From Guopingia tenuis (GTDB lineage Bacteria; Bacillota; Clostridia; Christensenellales; Christensenellaceae), in assembly GCF_014384805.1 (NCBI RefSeq), contig NZ_JACRSS010000001.1, positions 744,001-808,000 on the forward strand: DNA of 64,000 nt. Reading direction: 5' to 3'. A program made the position numbers and the translations under genes. Position 1 is the first letter of the stretch, and each line of letters opens with the position of its first letter. The notes under the pieces were generated by a model. That model was not told the origin of the DNA. It did no database searches and was given only the letters and a program-made list of their open reading frames with translations. Of the stretch, positions 24,826 through 33,386 are shown in pieces.

Positions 24826-27057
24826 TTAATTCACGTCATAGGGGTCCACATCAAAGCCGATGGTCACCCCTTTATTTCGCATGCGTTCCCATGCGGCAAA
24901 GACCGCCTGCTGGATTTCCGCCGTCTGTTTGGTGTGGCTCACCTTCAAAAGGATATGCCAGCGGAAATTCCCATCCAGCTTTGCCACCGGGGCCTCTTTG
25001 GCTATAAATAAAATTATAGCAGATTTATAGGGATTTAGCATGTCTTTCAAACAATTTTCCGTCTCCCGGCAGACTTTTTCCACCTTTTCCTCGTTTTTTC
25101 CGGTAAATACCAGCCGGAAAACTCTGCTGAAAGGCGGCTTCATGGCCGCCTTGCGAAAGACGATTTCCTGGTTATAGAAGCCCTCGTAATCGTGCCGGGC
25201 GGCGAATTGGATGGCATAGTGCTCGGGGTTATAGGTCTGGACGATGACCCGCCCCGGCTTTTTTCGCCCGGCGCGGCCGCCCACCTGCTCGATCATGGAA
25301 AAGGTCCGCTCCTCTGCGCGGTAGTCGCCGGATGTGAGAAGGCCGTCTGCCGCGATGACCGCCGCCAGGGTAACGTCGTCAAAATCCAACCCCCGGGCGA
25401 TCATCTGGGTGCCGATCAAAATATCCGCCTCATGGTTTTTAAAAGCATGATAGATCTGCTGATGGGCGTCCTTTTTCCGCGTCGTGTCAAAATCCATCCG
25501 CAGTGTCCGCGCCCCTGGAAAGAATTTGCGGATCTGTTCCTCGGCCTGTTCGGTTCCCGTTCCCGCCAGCTTGGAAAAAGGCTCGCCGCATTCCGGGCAT
25601 GTCTTGGAAAAGGGCAGGCTCCGGCCGCAGTAGTGGCAGACCAGCCGGTTTTCCGCCTTGTGATATTTGAGGGGGACGTCGCAGTGGGCGCACATCCGCA
25701 CATGCCCGCAGGTGGGGCAGACGACGCTGGAGGCATAGCCCCGGCGGTTCAGAAACACCAGCGCCTGCTCTCCCCGCGCCAGCGTCTCCTCCATAGCCCG
25801 ATAGAGCGGGCCGCTCAGGAGGCTCCGGTTGCCCCGGAGAAACTCCTTTTTCATGTCGACAATCTGCATGCTGGGAAGGAGCAGGCCCCGCACCCGCTCG
25901 GGCATGCGCACCAGGTCATAAATCCCCAGCTTGGCCTTCATATAGTCTTCCACAAGAGGGGTGGCGCTGGCCAGCACCAGAGTCGCGCCGGAAAGATGGC
26001 TGCGCATCCGGGCGATCTCCGCCGCATGATAGGGGGGATGGTTCTCCGCCTTATAGCTGGTCTCGTGTTCCTCATCAATGATAATCAGCCCCAGGTTTTC
26101 AAGGGGCAGGAACACTGCCGAGCGCGCCCCCATGACGATCCTGGCCTGGCCGCTTTTCACCCGCCGCCACTCGTCGTATTTCTCGCCGTCCGAAAGGCCG
26201 CTGTGGAACACGGCGATCTGATCCCCGAAATGCCGGGTGAATTCGCTAAACAGCTGGGGCGCCAGGGAAATCTCCGGCACCAGGATCAGCGCCGTCCGCG
26301 AAAGGGCCAGCGTCTGGCGGACGCATTCGATATATACCTCGGTCTTGCCGCTCCCCGTGACCCCATGGAGCAGCACGGTTTTTCGCTTCTTTTCCCGCAC
26401 CCGGGCTACGATGGACTCCACCGCCGCCCTCTGCTGGCCGGAAAGCTGAATCTCCTCCCGCGGCGCAGGCCTCACATCCTCATAGGGCCGCCGCAGCGCC
26501 TCCGCCTGCTTTTCCCCGGCAACGCCCTCCTTCAAAAGATAGCGGACGCTCGGCCCATCCAGCACGGCCGCGGGGCACTCCCCTTTTTTCAGCTCCTGGA
26601 GCGTATGCAGGCGGTTTTTCGCCCGCACTTTTCCTTCTTTTGTATAGCACGCGGCAATCTCCTTCTCCGCCCGGGCCACATCTTTTAAAAAGATCACCCG
26701 AACGGTCTTTTCCCGGATGCGTTCTCCCCGCATTTTGGCCGGGAACATCAGGCGCAGGGCAAAGGCCAGGGTCGTGTGGTATTGGGCCACCATGTAGGCG
26801 GCCAGTTTCCGCTGTTCCTCCGTGAAAATGGGTTCCCCGTCGACGACGCGGAGAACCGGGCGGATTTTTTCCCTGTCCCATCCGGTATCCTCTTTCAGAG
26901 ACAACACAAAACCCTCCACCCGCATGCTGCCAAAGGGAACCTCCACCCGGCAGCCTGGCAGAACCTTCATCCCCTCGGGCAGGGCATAGTCAAATATTTT
27001 ATCCACGTTGCTGTGGGCAATGTCCACGATGATTTCCGCGTATTTTGGCTCTCTCAT
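24826..27057 (-). CDS. priA: Primosomal protein N' (replication restart helicase PriA)
   Basis: 743 aa from the ATG of MREPKYAEIIVDIA; the open frame extends farther upstream but that part is not conserved-looking. An N-terminal 3'-DNA-binding domain precedes a SF2 helicase with GVTGSGKTEVY (Walker A) and DEEH. Eight cysteines between the helicase lobes (CPTCGHVRMCAHC, CHYCGRSLPFSKTCPECG) bind two zinc ions. It restarts stalled forks. The ATG is only 6 bp past a TATACT -10 element, and no ribosome binding site is seen. Confidence 0.95.
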   Translation of the reverse strand: MREPKYAEIIVDIAHSNVDKIFDYALPEGMKVLPGCRVEVPFGSMRVEGFVLSLKEDTGWDREKIRPVLRVVDGEPIFTEEQRKLAAYMVAQYHTTLAFALRLMFPAKMRGERIREKTVRVIFLKDVARAEKEIAACYTKEGKVRAKNRLHTLQELKKGECPAAVLDGPSVRYLLKEGVAGEKQAEALRRPYEDVRPAPREEIQLSGQQRAAVESIVARVREKKRKTVLLHGVTGSGKTEVYIECVRQTLALSRTALILVPEISLAPQLFSEFTRHFGDQIAVFHSGLSDGEKYDEWRRVKSGQARIVMGARSAVFLPLENLGLIIIDEEHETSYKAENHPPYHAAEIARMRSHLSGATLVLASATPLVEDYMKAKLGIYDLVRMPERVRGLLLPSMQIVDMKKEFLRGNRSLLSGPLYRAMEETLARGEQALVFLNRRGYASSVVCPTCGHVRMCAHCDVPLKYHKAENRLVCHYCGRSLPFSKTCPECGEPFSKLAGTGTEQAEEQIRKFFPGARTLRMDFDTTRKKDAHQQIYHAFKNHEADILIGTQMIARGLDFDDVTLAAVIAADGLLTSGDYRAEERTFSMIEQVGGRAGRKKPGRVIVQTYNPEHYAIQFAARHDYEGFYNQEIVFRKAAMKPPFSRVFRLVFTGKNEEKVEKVCRETENCLKDMLNPYKSAIILFIAKEAPVAKLDGNFRWHILLKVSHTKQTAEIQQAVFAAWERMRNKGVTIGFDVDPYDVN

Positions 27058-27063
27058 ATGTTT

Positions 27064-27091
27064 AGTATACCATAGGCCGCACCTCTGTAAA
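27064..27091 (-). promoter_or_regulatory. Promoter at the priA start codon
   Basis: Reading leftward: TTTACA (27091-27086), 16-bp spacer, TATACT (27069-27064) preceded by a TGG extended -10. The expected start of transcription falls at or within a base or two of the priA ATG (27057), which would give a leaderless mRNA. Confidence 0.5.
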
Positions 27092-27100
27092 AGAGCAGAC

Positions 27101-27325
27101 ATGGATTTTGCCGACGTATACAAAAAGAGCGGGCTGGTTCGCCCACTCTCCCGGAATTCCATATCTGCGGCTCCCCCGCCTCCGCTTTCTCCGCCGGCCC
27201 ATTCCAAGGGAAAAGGCCTGATGACGATGGACAGCAGCTTCATGGGCGTTTCGTCCGGCGCGGTCTGTCTGGAATGCGGCACCCCGCACCCGCAGAAGAA
27301 ATCTCCCGCCTGCCATGCCGGCTGA
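27101..27325 (+). CDS. Possible small Cys-containing protein, divergent from priA
   Basis: 74 codons from ATG (MDFADVYKKSGL), with AAAGAG about six bases ahead. Third-position GC is high, as in the real genes around it (many GGC, CTG, GCC, AGC codons). A proline-rich middle (APPPPLSPP) leads to a C-terminal CLECG motif and a further Cys-His pair, which could bind zinc. The frame lies in the priA-coaBC gap and opposes the surrounding transcription. I recognise no family. It could be chance, as it has no clear promoter or terminator; the rest of 27058-27491 looks empty. Confidence 0.3.
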   Translation: MDFADVYKKSGLVRPLSRNSISAAPPPPLSPPAHSKGKGLMTMDSSFMGVSSGAVCLECGTPHPQKKSPACHAG

Positions 27326-27491
27326 CAAGCCCTCCTTCGGCATAGTTTCCATCATTTCTATATAACTTTTGATCCTCCAAAAAATAGCCGTCTTTCTTTG
27401 CCGTCCTATTCTTCCGCCCAAGCCTCCCGGCCGGGCACAAAATTCAATGCCGCTCTATCGTTTATGAGAGCCCTTTATTTCTGAAAAAAAA

Positions 27492-28700
27492 TCAACTTTG
27501 CCGGCCTTTTTGTTCCAGCAGCTCCGCCGCATAATCCAGCAGGCGTTCCGCCGCCTGCTCCTTCTCGCACTTTTCAATCTGCACGCTCCGCCCATCGGCA
27601 AAATATAGATGCAGGCAGTTTTCGTCGCTGGCAAAGCCGATATCCTGCCGGGAAATATCGTTGGCGGCAATCAGATCGAGGTTTTTCCGCCGCAGCTTAT
27701 CCCGGGCATACCGCTCCAGCTCCGCGGATTCCGCCGCAAAGCCCACCAGCACCTGGCGCTCCTTGCGCGCTCCCAGCTCGGCCAGGATATCCTTTGTGCG
27801 AACCAGCTCCAGGGCAAAGTCCCCGCCCTTTTTCATCTTTCCCACCATGGGGGAAGCGGGCGTATAATCCGCAACAGCCGCCGCCTTTACTACCAGATCC
27901 ATTTCGTCAAAGCGCCGGGTCACCTCCTGGAACATGTCCTCCGCGCTCTCCGCCGTGATGCGGTTCACTCCTTTTGGCGCCGGGAGACCTGTGATACCGC
28001 TCACCAGCGTCACCTCCGCGCCCCGCCGGGCCGCGGCCGCCGCAACGGCGTAGCCCATTTTTCCCGTGGAACGGTTGGTGAGATAGCGGACGTCGTCGAT
28101 CCGCTCCCGGGTCGCCCCCGCCGTCACCAGCACCTTTTTGCCGGAGAAATCCCGCTTTTCTGAAAAATATGCCTCAATGGCCGCAAAAATCTCCTCCGGC
28201 TCCGCCATGCGCCCGTCCCCGACATCGCCGCAGGCCAGCAATCCCGCGCCGCCGAAGATCATGATGTTCCCCCGCTCCTCCAGCGTTTTCAGGTTGGCCT
28301 GGGTTGCCGGATGATGCAGCATGGCGGAATTCATCGCCGGCGCGAAAAGCACCGGGCATTTTGCCGCCAGGAGAAATGTGGAGAGATAGTCGTCGGCCAG
28401 GCCGCACGCCGCCTTGGCGAGGATATTGGCCGTCGCCGGGGCAACCACCGCCAGATCCGCCCATTTTCCCAATGCAACATGAGAGACTTCATAGGGAGTC
28501 TCTCGGGAAAATGTGTCGGTTATTACCGGATTTTTTGACAGTGTCTCAAAGGTCAGCGGCGCAATAAAACGGCAGGCGTTTTCCGTCATACATACGCGCA
28601 CCTCGGCTCCCGCCTTTTTCAGAAGGCTCACCAGACCCGCCGCCTTATAGGCCGCGATGCCGCCGCTCACGCAGACGGCAATATGTTTATCCTTAATCAT
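27492..28700 (-). CDS. coaBC: Bifunctional CoaBC: phosphopantothenoylcysteine synthetase/decarboxylase
   Basis: 402 aa. The CoaC flavoprotein half (about residues 1-185) starts IAVCVSGGIAAYKAAGL and holds FAPAMNSAMLHHPA with the substrate-binding loop. The CoaB half (about 186-400) has LVTAGATRERIDDVRYLTN and GFAAES. Together they convert 4'-phosphopantothenate to 4'-phosphopantetheine in CoA synthesis. It overlaps rpoZ by 8 bp and keeps the conserved rpoZ-coaBC-priA order, though 434 bp separate it from priA. Confidence 0.95.
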   Translation of the reverse strand: MIKDKHIAVCVSGGIAAYKAAGLVSLLKKAGAEVRVCMTENACRFIAPLTFETLSKNPVITDTFSRETPYEVSHVALGKWADLAVVAPATANILAKAACGLADDYLSTFLLAAKCPVLFAPAMNSAMLHHPATQANLKTLEERGNIMIFGGAGLLACGDVGDGRMAEPEEIFAAIEAYFSEKRDFSGKKVLVTAGATRERIDDVRYLTNRSTGKMGYAVAAAAARRGAEVTLVSGITGLPAPKGVNRITAESAEDMFQEVTRRFDEMDLVVKAAAVADYTPASPMVGKMKKGGDFALELVRTKDILAELGARKERQVLVGFAAESAELERYARDKLRRKNLDLIAANDISRQDIGFASDENCLHLYFADGRSVQIEKCEKEQAAERLLDYAAELLEQKGRQS

Positions 28701-28905
28701 TGGTCTCGGTGGGGCGGATATAGGTTACCTTTTCCTCATAGACCTCTTTGACCGCCTCGGTCACGGGGTTGGGGTCGGGTTCCTCCGCCAGCGCCTGAGC
28801 GCCGTCTACCAGCTGCCGCGCCCGCTTAGCCACTTCCACCACCAGGGTATAGCGGCAGTCCACCTTTTCCAGAATTTTATCCAGCTCCGGTTCCAGCATT
28901 GTCAT
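28693..28905 (-). CDS. rpoZ: RNA polymerase omega subunit
   Basis: 70 aa. The omega fold is recognisable from CRYTLVVEVAKRARQLVDGA (residues 17-36), which covers the helix that clamps beta', and from a short acidic tail with NPVTEAVKEVYEEKV. Start is MTMLEPELDK; the internal Met3 is an alternative. It lies 3 bp after gmk and overlaps coaBC by 8 bp, the standard Firmicutes arrangement. Confidence 0.92.
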   Translation of the reverse strand: MTMLEPELDKILEKVDCRYTLVVEVAKRARQLVDGAQALAEEPDPNPVTEAVKEVYEEKVTYIRPTETND

Positions 28906-28908
28906 GGC

Positions 28909-29496
28909 TTACTGTTCCTCCTTGTTTCTGCGCATTTCGTGTTCCTTATTGATGATATCCACGATCTCCGCCGCCGCCCGCTCTACGGTATCGTTGACGA
29001 CGACATAGTCGTATTGATTTTTAAACTTCATTTCGTAATAGGCCGTGGTAAACCGCTTTTTGATCTGCTCCTCGGTCTCGGTCTGGCGCCCGGTGAGCCG
29101 GCGCTCCAGCTCCTCCATGCTGGGCGGCATGATAAAGATGAGAAGGGCGTCCGCTACCTTGCGGCGCACCTCCAGCGCCCCCTGCACATCGATCTCCAGC
29201 ACCACATCTTTGCCCTGGCGGCGCTTTTCATCCACGGCGAAAATCGGCGTGCCATAGTAATTGTCAAATACCGTGGCAAATTCCAAAAATTCGCCGTTGC
29301 GCAGCATGGACTTGAATTCCTGCCGCGTTTTGAAATAATAATGGACACCGTCTGTCTCTCCCGGCCGGGGCGGCCGCGTCGTGCAGGATACGCTCAGACA
29401 GATATCATCGTTATGATCCAAAATTTCCTTGATGACGGTTCCCTTTCCTGCGCCGGATGGTCCGGAAATAACTACTAAAAGTCCCTGTTCCAACAT
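28909..29496 (-). CDS. gmk: Guanylate kinase
   Basis: 195 aa. It phosphorylates GMP to GDP. P-loop ISGPSGAGKGTV (residues 10-21), GMP-binding TTRPPRPGETDGVHYYF and EFATVFDNYYGTP, and the lid segment RQTETEEQIKKR are all present and of normal length. Part of the conserved yicC-remA-gmk-rpoZ cluster. Confidence 0.97.
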   Translation of the reverse strand: MLEQGLLVVISGPSGAGKGTVIKEILDHNDDICLSVSCTTRPPRPGETDGVHYYFKTRQEFKSMLRNGEFLEFATVFDNYYGTPIFAVDEKRRQGKDVVLEIDVQGALEVRRKVADALLIFIMPPSMEELERRLTGRQTETEEQIKKRFTTAYYEMKFKNQYDYVVVNDTVERAAAEIVDIINKEHEMRRNKEEQ

Positions 29497-29517
29497 GCCG
29501 TTCCTCCGTTTCCCGCC

Positions 29518-29778
29518 CTATTCCAAAGAGGCGTCGTCGTTTTCCTTGCCTACCAGCCGGTGCGCCACGGTTTCCGGCTGCACCGCCGAGAGAATCACAT
29601 GGTCGCTGTCCATTACAAGAACAGCCCGCGTCCTTCTTCCATAGGTTGCGTCGATGAGCGTCCCATTGGTCCGCGCATCTTGGATAATCCGCTTGATGGG
29701 GGCGGATTCCGGGCTGACAATGGCGATCAGCCGGCTGGCCGAAACGATGTTGCCAAACCCAATGTTGATCATTTTCAT
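29518..29778 (-). CDS. remA: RemA/DUF370 regulator
   Basis: 86 aa. The conserved start MKMINIGFGNIVSASRLIAI and the middle segment NGTLIDATYGRRTRAVLVMDS identify the RemA family. In Bacillus this small DNA-binding protein activates biofilm-matrix operons and osmoprotectant genes; in clostridia its targets are mostly unknown. GAGGTGA precedes the first ATG; Met3 would also serve. The gene sits between yicC and gmk exactly as in Bacillus. Confidence 0.92.
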   Translation of the reverse strand: MKMINIGFGNIVSASRLIAIVSPESAPIKRIIQDARTNGTLIDATYGRRTRAVLVMDSDHVILSAVQPETVAHRLVGKENDDASLE

Positions 29779-29792
29779 TTGGTCACCTCAAA

Positions 29793-30668
29793 TTATTCGA
29801 TGTTCTGCACCTGCTCGCGGATCTTCTCGACCTCGCTCTTTGCCCGCAAAACCGCTTTTGTTATGGTCACATCCGACGATTTGGAGCCGATGGTATTGCA
29901 TTCCCGGTTCAGCTCCTGCACAAGAAAATCCAGGCTGCGTCCGCTGGCCTCGTCGGAAGCCAGTGTCTGGCGCAGCTGCACAAAATGACTGCGCAGGCGG
30001 ACAATCTCCTCGGTGATGCTGGCCCGGTCGGTAAAATAGAGGATCTCCGCCTGGAACCGATTTTCATCGATCTCCGTGTTTTGCAGATATTCCTCCAGCT
30101 TCGCCCGGAGCTTTTCCTTATATTCCTCTGCCACGACAGGCTCCCGCGCCTCGATCTCATCCACAATCTGCGTGAGCAATTCGGCGCGCTCCAGAATATC
30201 GCCGCCGATGCGCTTTCCCTCGGCCTCCCGGGCCGCATTCAGGCGGTCCAGCGCCTCCTGCATGGCTTTGCCCAGCAGGGATTTCAGCAGTTCTTCGTCC
30301 TTTGCCTGCTCCTCAAAGGTGAGCACATCCGAAAGCGTCATCAGCCGGGAAAGGGTGAGATCATCCTTTACCTTCACATTTTCGCGGATGGTCCGTGCCG
30401 CCTCCAGATAGCCCCGCACCATCCCCAGATCCACCCGGATCTTCCGGTCGCTGTCCTTTGTGGAAGCGAAATTGACAAACACTTCCACCCGGCCCCGGGC
30501 CAGGTTCTTTTTGATGCGCTCCCGTGCGTCATCCTCCAAAAACAGCATAAACCGCGGCATGCGGATGTTCATATCCAAAAAGCGGTGGTTGACGCTTTTC
30601 ATCTCCACGGTGATCTTGTAGCCTTGCTCCTCCGCCTCCGCGCGGCCGAAGCCTGTCATACTCTTCAA
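29793..30668 (-). CDS. yicC: YicC-family endoribonuclease/stress protein
   Basis: 291 aa. N-terminal KSMTGFGRAEAE, followed by KSVNHRFLDMNIRMPR, and the C-terminal FLVQELNRECNTIGSKS are hallmark motifs of YicC. E. coli YicC is reported to be an RNase affecting sRNA decay; the clostridial role is not established. It is the first gene of the leftward housekeeping cluster, 15 bp ahead of remA. Transcription probably begins about 580 bp upstream and crosses a repeat array. Confidence 0.93.
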   Translation of the reverse strand: MKSMTGFGRAEAEEQGYKITVEMKSVNHRFLDMNIRMPRFMLFLEDDARERIKKNLARGRVEVFVNFASTKDSDRKIRVDLGMVRGYLEAARTIRENVKVKDDLTLSRLMTLSDVLTFEEQAKDEELLKSLLGKAMQEALDRLNAAREAEGKRIGGDILERAELLTQIVDEIEAREPVVAEEYKEKLRAKLEEYLQNTEIDENRFQAEILYFTDRASITEEIVRLRSHFVQLRQTLASDEASGRSLDFLVQELNRECNTIGSKSSDVTITKAVLRAKSEVEKIREQVQNIE

Positions 30669-30725
30669 AACAGCTTCCTCGTTTCCTCCTGCATCCGGGC
30701 AGAACCCGGCTGCTTATATTTCCTC

Positions 30726-31240
30726 TCCGCGCTCCATAAAGCGCGGTCCTCTGCGATTATCCTTTTCCGCCCTACTCGCATCTGTTTTTTCAACCCGTGT
30801 GCTACGTTCCGGCGATTTTGCACTGTCTGCCCGGCGAAAATTTAAGGAATTTCCATTTCCCGTTTGTGCACTTTTCCCGCTGCCTTGGCACCCGTTTTGG
30901 CAATTTTCGTATAGCCAGTCGCGCCCGCCCGGCGAGGGCCATCGGAGATTCGCATTTTCCCCTTGTACACTTTTCCTCGCCGTCAGTGTACCTGTTTTGA
31001 CGGTTTCTGCCTAACCAGTCATGCCCGCCCGGCGAGGGCCATTGGAGATTCTCATTCTCCCCTTGTACACTTTTCCTCGCCGCCTGGGCATCTGTTTTGA
31101 CAATTATCGTCTAGCCAGTTATGCCCGCCCGGCGAGGGCCATCGGAGATTCGCATTTTCCCCTTGTACACTTTTCCCCGCCGTCTGTGCATCTGTTTTGG
31201 CAATTTTCATCTAGACAGTCATGCCCGCCCGGCGAGGGCT
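30726..31240. repeat. Tandem array of ~100-bp GC-rich repeats
   Basis: Four clear units start at 30921, 31021, 31121 and 31221, exactly 100 bp apart, each with the core GCCCGCCCGGCGAGGGC. The sequence between cores is also conserved (GGAGATTC, CCCCTTGTACACTTTTCC, CATCTGTTTTG, TAGCCAGT). A decayed copy starts near 30821 and a weaker one near 30726. The core forms an imperfect hairpin. The unit length is not a multiple of three, so coding is unlikely. The array fills the gap between ligA and yicC. 31241-31331 holds only the promoter. Confidence 0.9.
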
Positions 31241-31247
31241 TCTTTTT

Positions 31248-31275
31248 ATTATAGCATAAAGTACCCCGATGGCAA
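31248..31275 (-). promoter_or_regulatory. Promoter reading through the repeat array to yicC
   Basis: Leftward -35 TTGCCA (31275-31270), 16-bp spacer, -10 TATAAT (31253-31248) with TG extension. Initiation would fall at about the first repeat core, so every transcript for the yicC cluster from here carries the array as a ~570-nt leader. Confidence 0.65.
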
Positions 31276-31331
31276 AGCCAATTTTGTAACTTTTTGGCCT
31301 GCTCCGGGCGGCTTCCTCTTTTCCGGCGGCT

Positions 31332-33275
31332 TCATTCCTCCAGCATAGCCAGAAATTCCTCCTGGGAAAGTACTGTCGTTCCCAAAGCGCGGGCCTTTTC
31401 CAGCTTGGAACCTGCCTTTTCCCCGGCGATGAGAATATCTGTGCTTTTTCCCACGCCCGACTGGATATTGCCGCCATGGCGGCGCACCAGCTCGGCGGCT
31501 TCGCTGCGCCCCATGCCCGCAAGCGTCCCGGTAATCACCACATTTTTCCCGGAGAACACACCCTCCCGCTTATGGAAGGGCTGGGGCTTCACGCCTCTCG
31601 CCGAGAGCTTTTCCAGCGTGGCTTCCACCTGCGGACTGGCAAAGAAATCCAGAATGCACTGAGCCACCACGTCCCCCACATCCCGGATGGCCACCAGGCT
31701 CTCAAAATCCGCCTTTTTCAGCGCCTCAAACGTTCCAAAAGTCTCCGCCAGGTCATGGGCCGTCTTTTTTCCCACATTGTTGATGCCCAGGGCAAAAATA
31801 AAGTTGGCCAGCTGGGGGGTCTTGCTTTTTTCAATGGCGGCCAGCACATTCGCCGCCTTCTTCTCCTTGAATCCCGGCAGGGAGAGCAGCATCTCCTTCG
31901 TCAGGTCATACAGCCCGCCCACATCCGCAATGTGAAGCTCCCGAAACAGCAGCTCCGCCGTCTTTTCCGAGAGAAATTCCAGATTCATGGCGTCCCGGGA
32001 GACAAAATGCACCAGCCGCGCCACCAGCTGGGGCTTGCAGGAAAGGGTGTTGGGGCAGAACAGGTTCGGCCCGATGGGTTCCAATCGGGCGCCGCAGGCC
32101 GGACATACCTCCGGCTTGGGCACCATGGGCAGATCCTCCCTCTCCTCCGCAGCGCCGAGGATCTCGGGGATCACGTCGTTGCTGCGCCGCACAAACACCC
32201 GGCAGCCCAGGCGCACCTTTTTGCGCAGGATATCCTCATAGTTGTTGAGGGTGGCCCGGCGCACAGTCGCGCCGCCGATCTCCACGCCTTCGAGAACCGC
32301 CGTGGGCGTCAGCTTGCCGGTGCGGCCCACATCCCAGAGCACATCCTCCACCACCGTCGTCACCTCTTCGGCCTCAAACTTATAGGCCACGGCCCAGCGG
32401 GGAAACTTCTGCGTATATCCCGCCTCTTCCCGGGAAGCAAAATCGTCGATCTTGATGACCATGCCGTCGATCAGGAAATCCAGCTTGTCCCGGTCCCGCT
32501 CTACCTGATCCAGATCGGCAAACAGGGCCTCCATAGAGGGATAGACCCGCTCAAAGGGGCTGACCTTGAACTTATTTTCCTTTAAAAACGCGATCATCTC
32601 CCGGTGATTCGCAAAATCCCGCCCCTCGATATAACCCACGTTATAGAAATAGGCGTCCAGGTGGCGCTGTTCCGTCACCTTTGTATCCAGGTTGCGCAGC
32701 GCACCGGCAGCCGCGTTGCGGGCATTTTTCAGCGGTTCCTTGGCAGTTTTGTTGTATTCTGCCAGCGTGGAGAGATGCATAATCCCCTCTCCCTGCACCT
32801 CCATGCGCCCCGAAAAGGGGATGGTCAGAGGCACAGAGCGGATGGTCTTGACCTGCTCCAGGATCTCCTCCCCCGTAGTTCCGTCGCCCCGGGTGGCGGC
32901 GCCCACAAGCCGCCCGCCCTCATAGGTCAGGTTGAGGGTCAGACCGTCGAACTTGTATTCCAGCGTATAAAGCTGGCCGGGACGCACCAGCTTTTTCAGC
33001 CGCGTTTCCCATTCCAGCAGCTCCTCTTTGGTTTTAGCCTTATCCAAGCTGTAGAGAGGGGCCAGATGCGTATGCTTGGTGAAGCCCTCCAGCACCGCGC
33101 CGCCCACCCGCTGGGTGGGGGAATTTTCCAAAACCACGCCGGTTTCCTTTTCCATCACCAGCAGCCTGTCGTATAAAACGTCGTATTCTTTGTCGCTGAC
33201 TGTGGGATTATCCAGCACATAGTATTGATAGGCATATTCGTTGAGCTGGTTCACCAGCGCGCGCATCTCTTCCAT
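31332..33275 (-). CDS. ligA: NAD-dependent DNA ligase
   Basis: 647 aa from the ATG of MEEMRALVNQLN, with GGAAAGG seven bases ahead. The adenylation motif is LEYKFDGL with Lys108. This departs slightly from the usual ELKIDG but keeps K-x-D-G. An OB fold, a four-cysteine zinc finger (CPACG ... CPNTLSC), helix-hairpin-helix repeats (about residues 430-560) and a C-terminal BRCT domain (about 570-647, GKNVVITGTLAGMGR) follow. It seals nicks in replication and repair. It lies 111 bp after pcrA, echoing the Bacillus pcrA-ligA order. Confidence 0.96.
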   Translation of the reverse strand: MEEMRALVNQLNEYAYQYYVLDNPTVSDKEYDVLYDRLLVMEKETGVVLENSPTQRVGGAVLEGFTKHTHLAPLYSLDKAKTKEELLEWETRLKKLVRPGQLYTLEYKFDGLTLNLTYEGGRLVGAATRGDGTTGEEILEQVKTIRSVPLTIPFSGRMEVQGEGIMHLSTLAEYNKTAKEPLKNARNAAAGALRNLDTKVTEQRHLDAYFYNVGYIEGRDFANHREMIAFLKENKFKVSPFERVYPSMEALFADLDQVERDRDKLDFLIDGMVIKIDDFASREEAGYTQKFPRWAVAYKFEAEEVTTVVEDVLWDVGRTGKLTPTAVLEGVEIGGATVRRATLNNYEDILRKKVRLGCRVFVRRSNDVIPEILGAAEEREDLPMVPKPEVCPACGARLEPIGPNLFCPNTLSCKPQLVARLVHFVSRDAMNLEFLSEKTAELLFRELHIADVGGLYDLTKEMLLSLPGFKEKKAANVLAAIEKSKTPQLANFIFALGINNVGKKTAHDLAETFGTFEALKKADFESLVAIRDVGDVVAQCILDFFASPQVEATLEKLSARGVKPQPFHKREGVFSGKNVVITGTLAGMGRSEAAELVRRHGGNIQSGVGKSTDILIAGEKAGSKLEKARALGTTVLSQEEFLAMLEE

Positions 33276-33386
33276 GGGAAAACCTTTCCTTTCGCTTTTT
33301 GCGTTAGTTTCTGCATTTTTTATCCAGTTATGCGGCAAACCGCGGTCTGCGCCGCGGTTTTGCGTGTTCCTGGGGATTTGCGTTGC

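Noticed and set aside
30726..31240. CRISPR array
   Set aside because: Units are 100 bp and conserved across their full length; there is no short repeat with unique spacers, and no cas genes are nearby.
30781..31348. Short plus-strand proteins in the repeat region (for example 31021-31254)
   Set aside because: They are translations of the 100-bp repeats, whose length is not a multiple of three, so frames shift from unit to unit.
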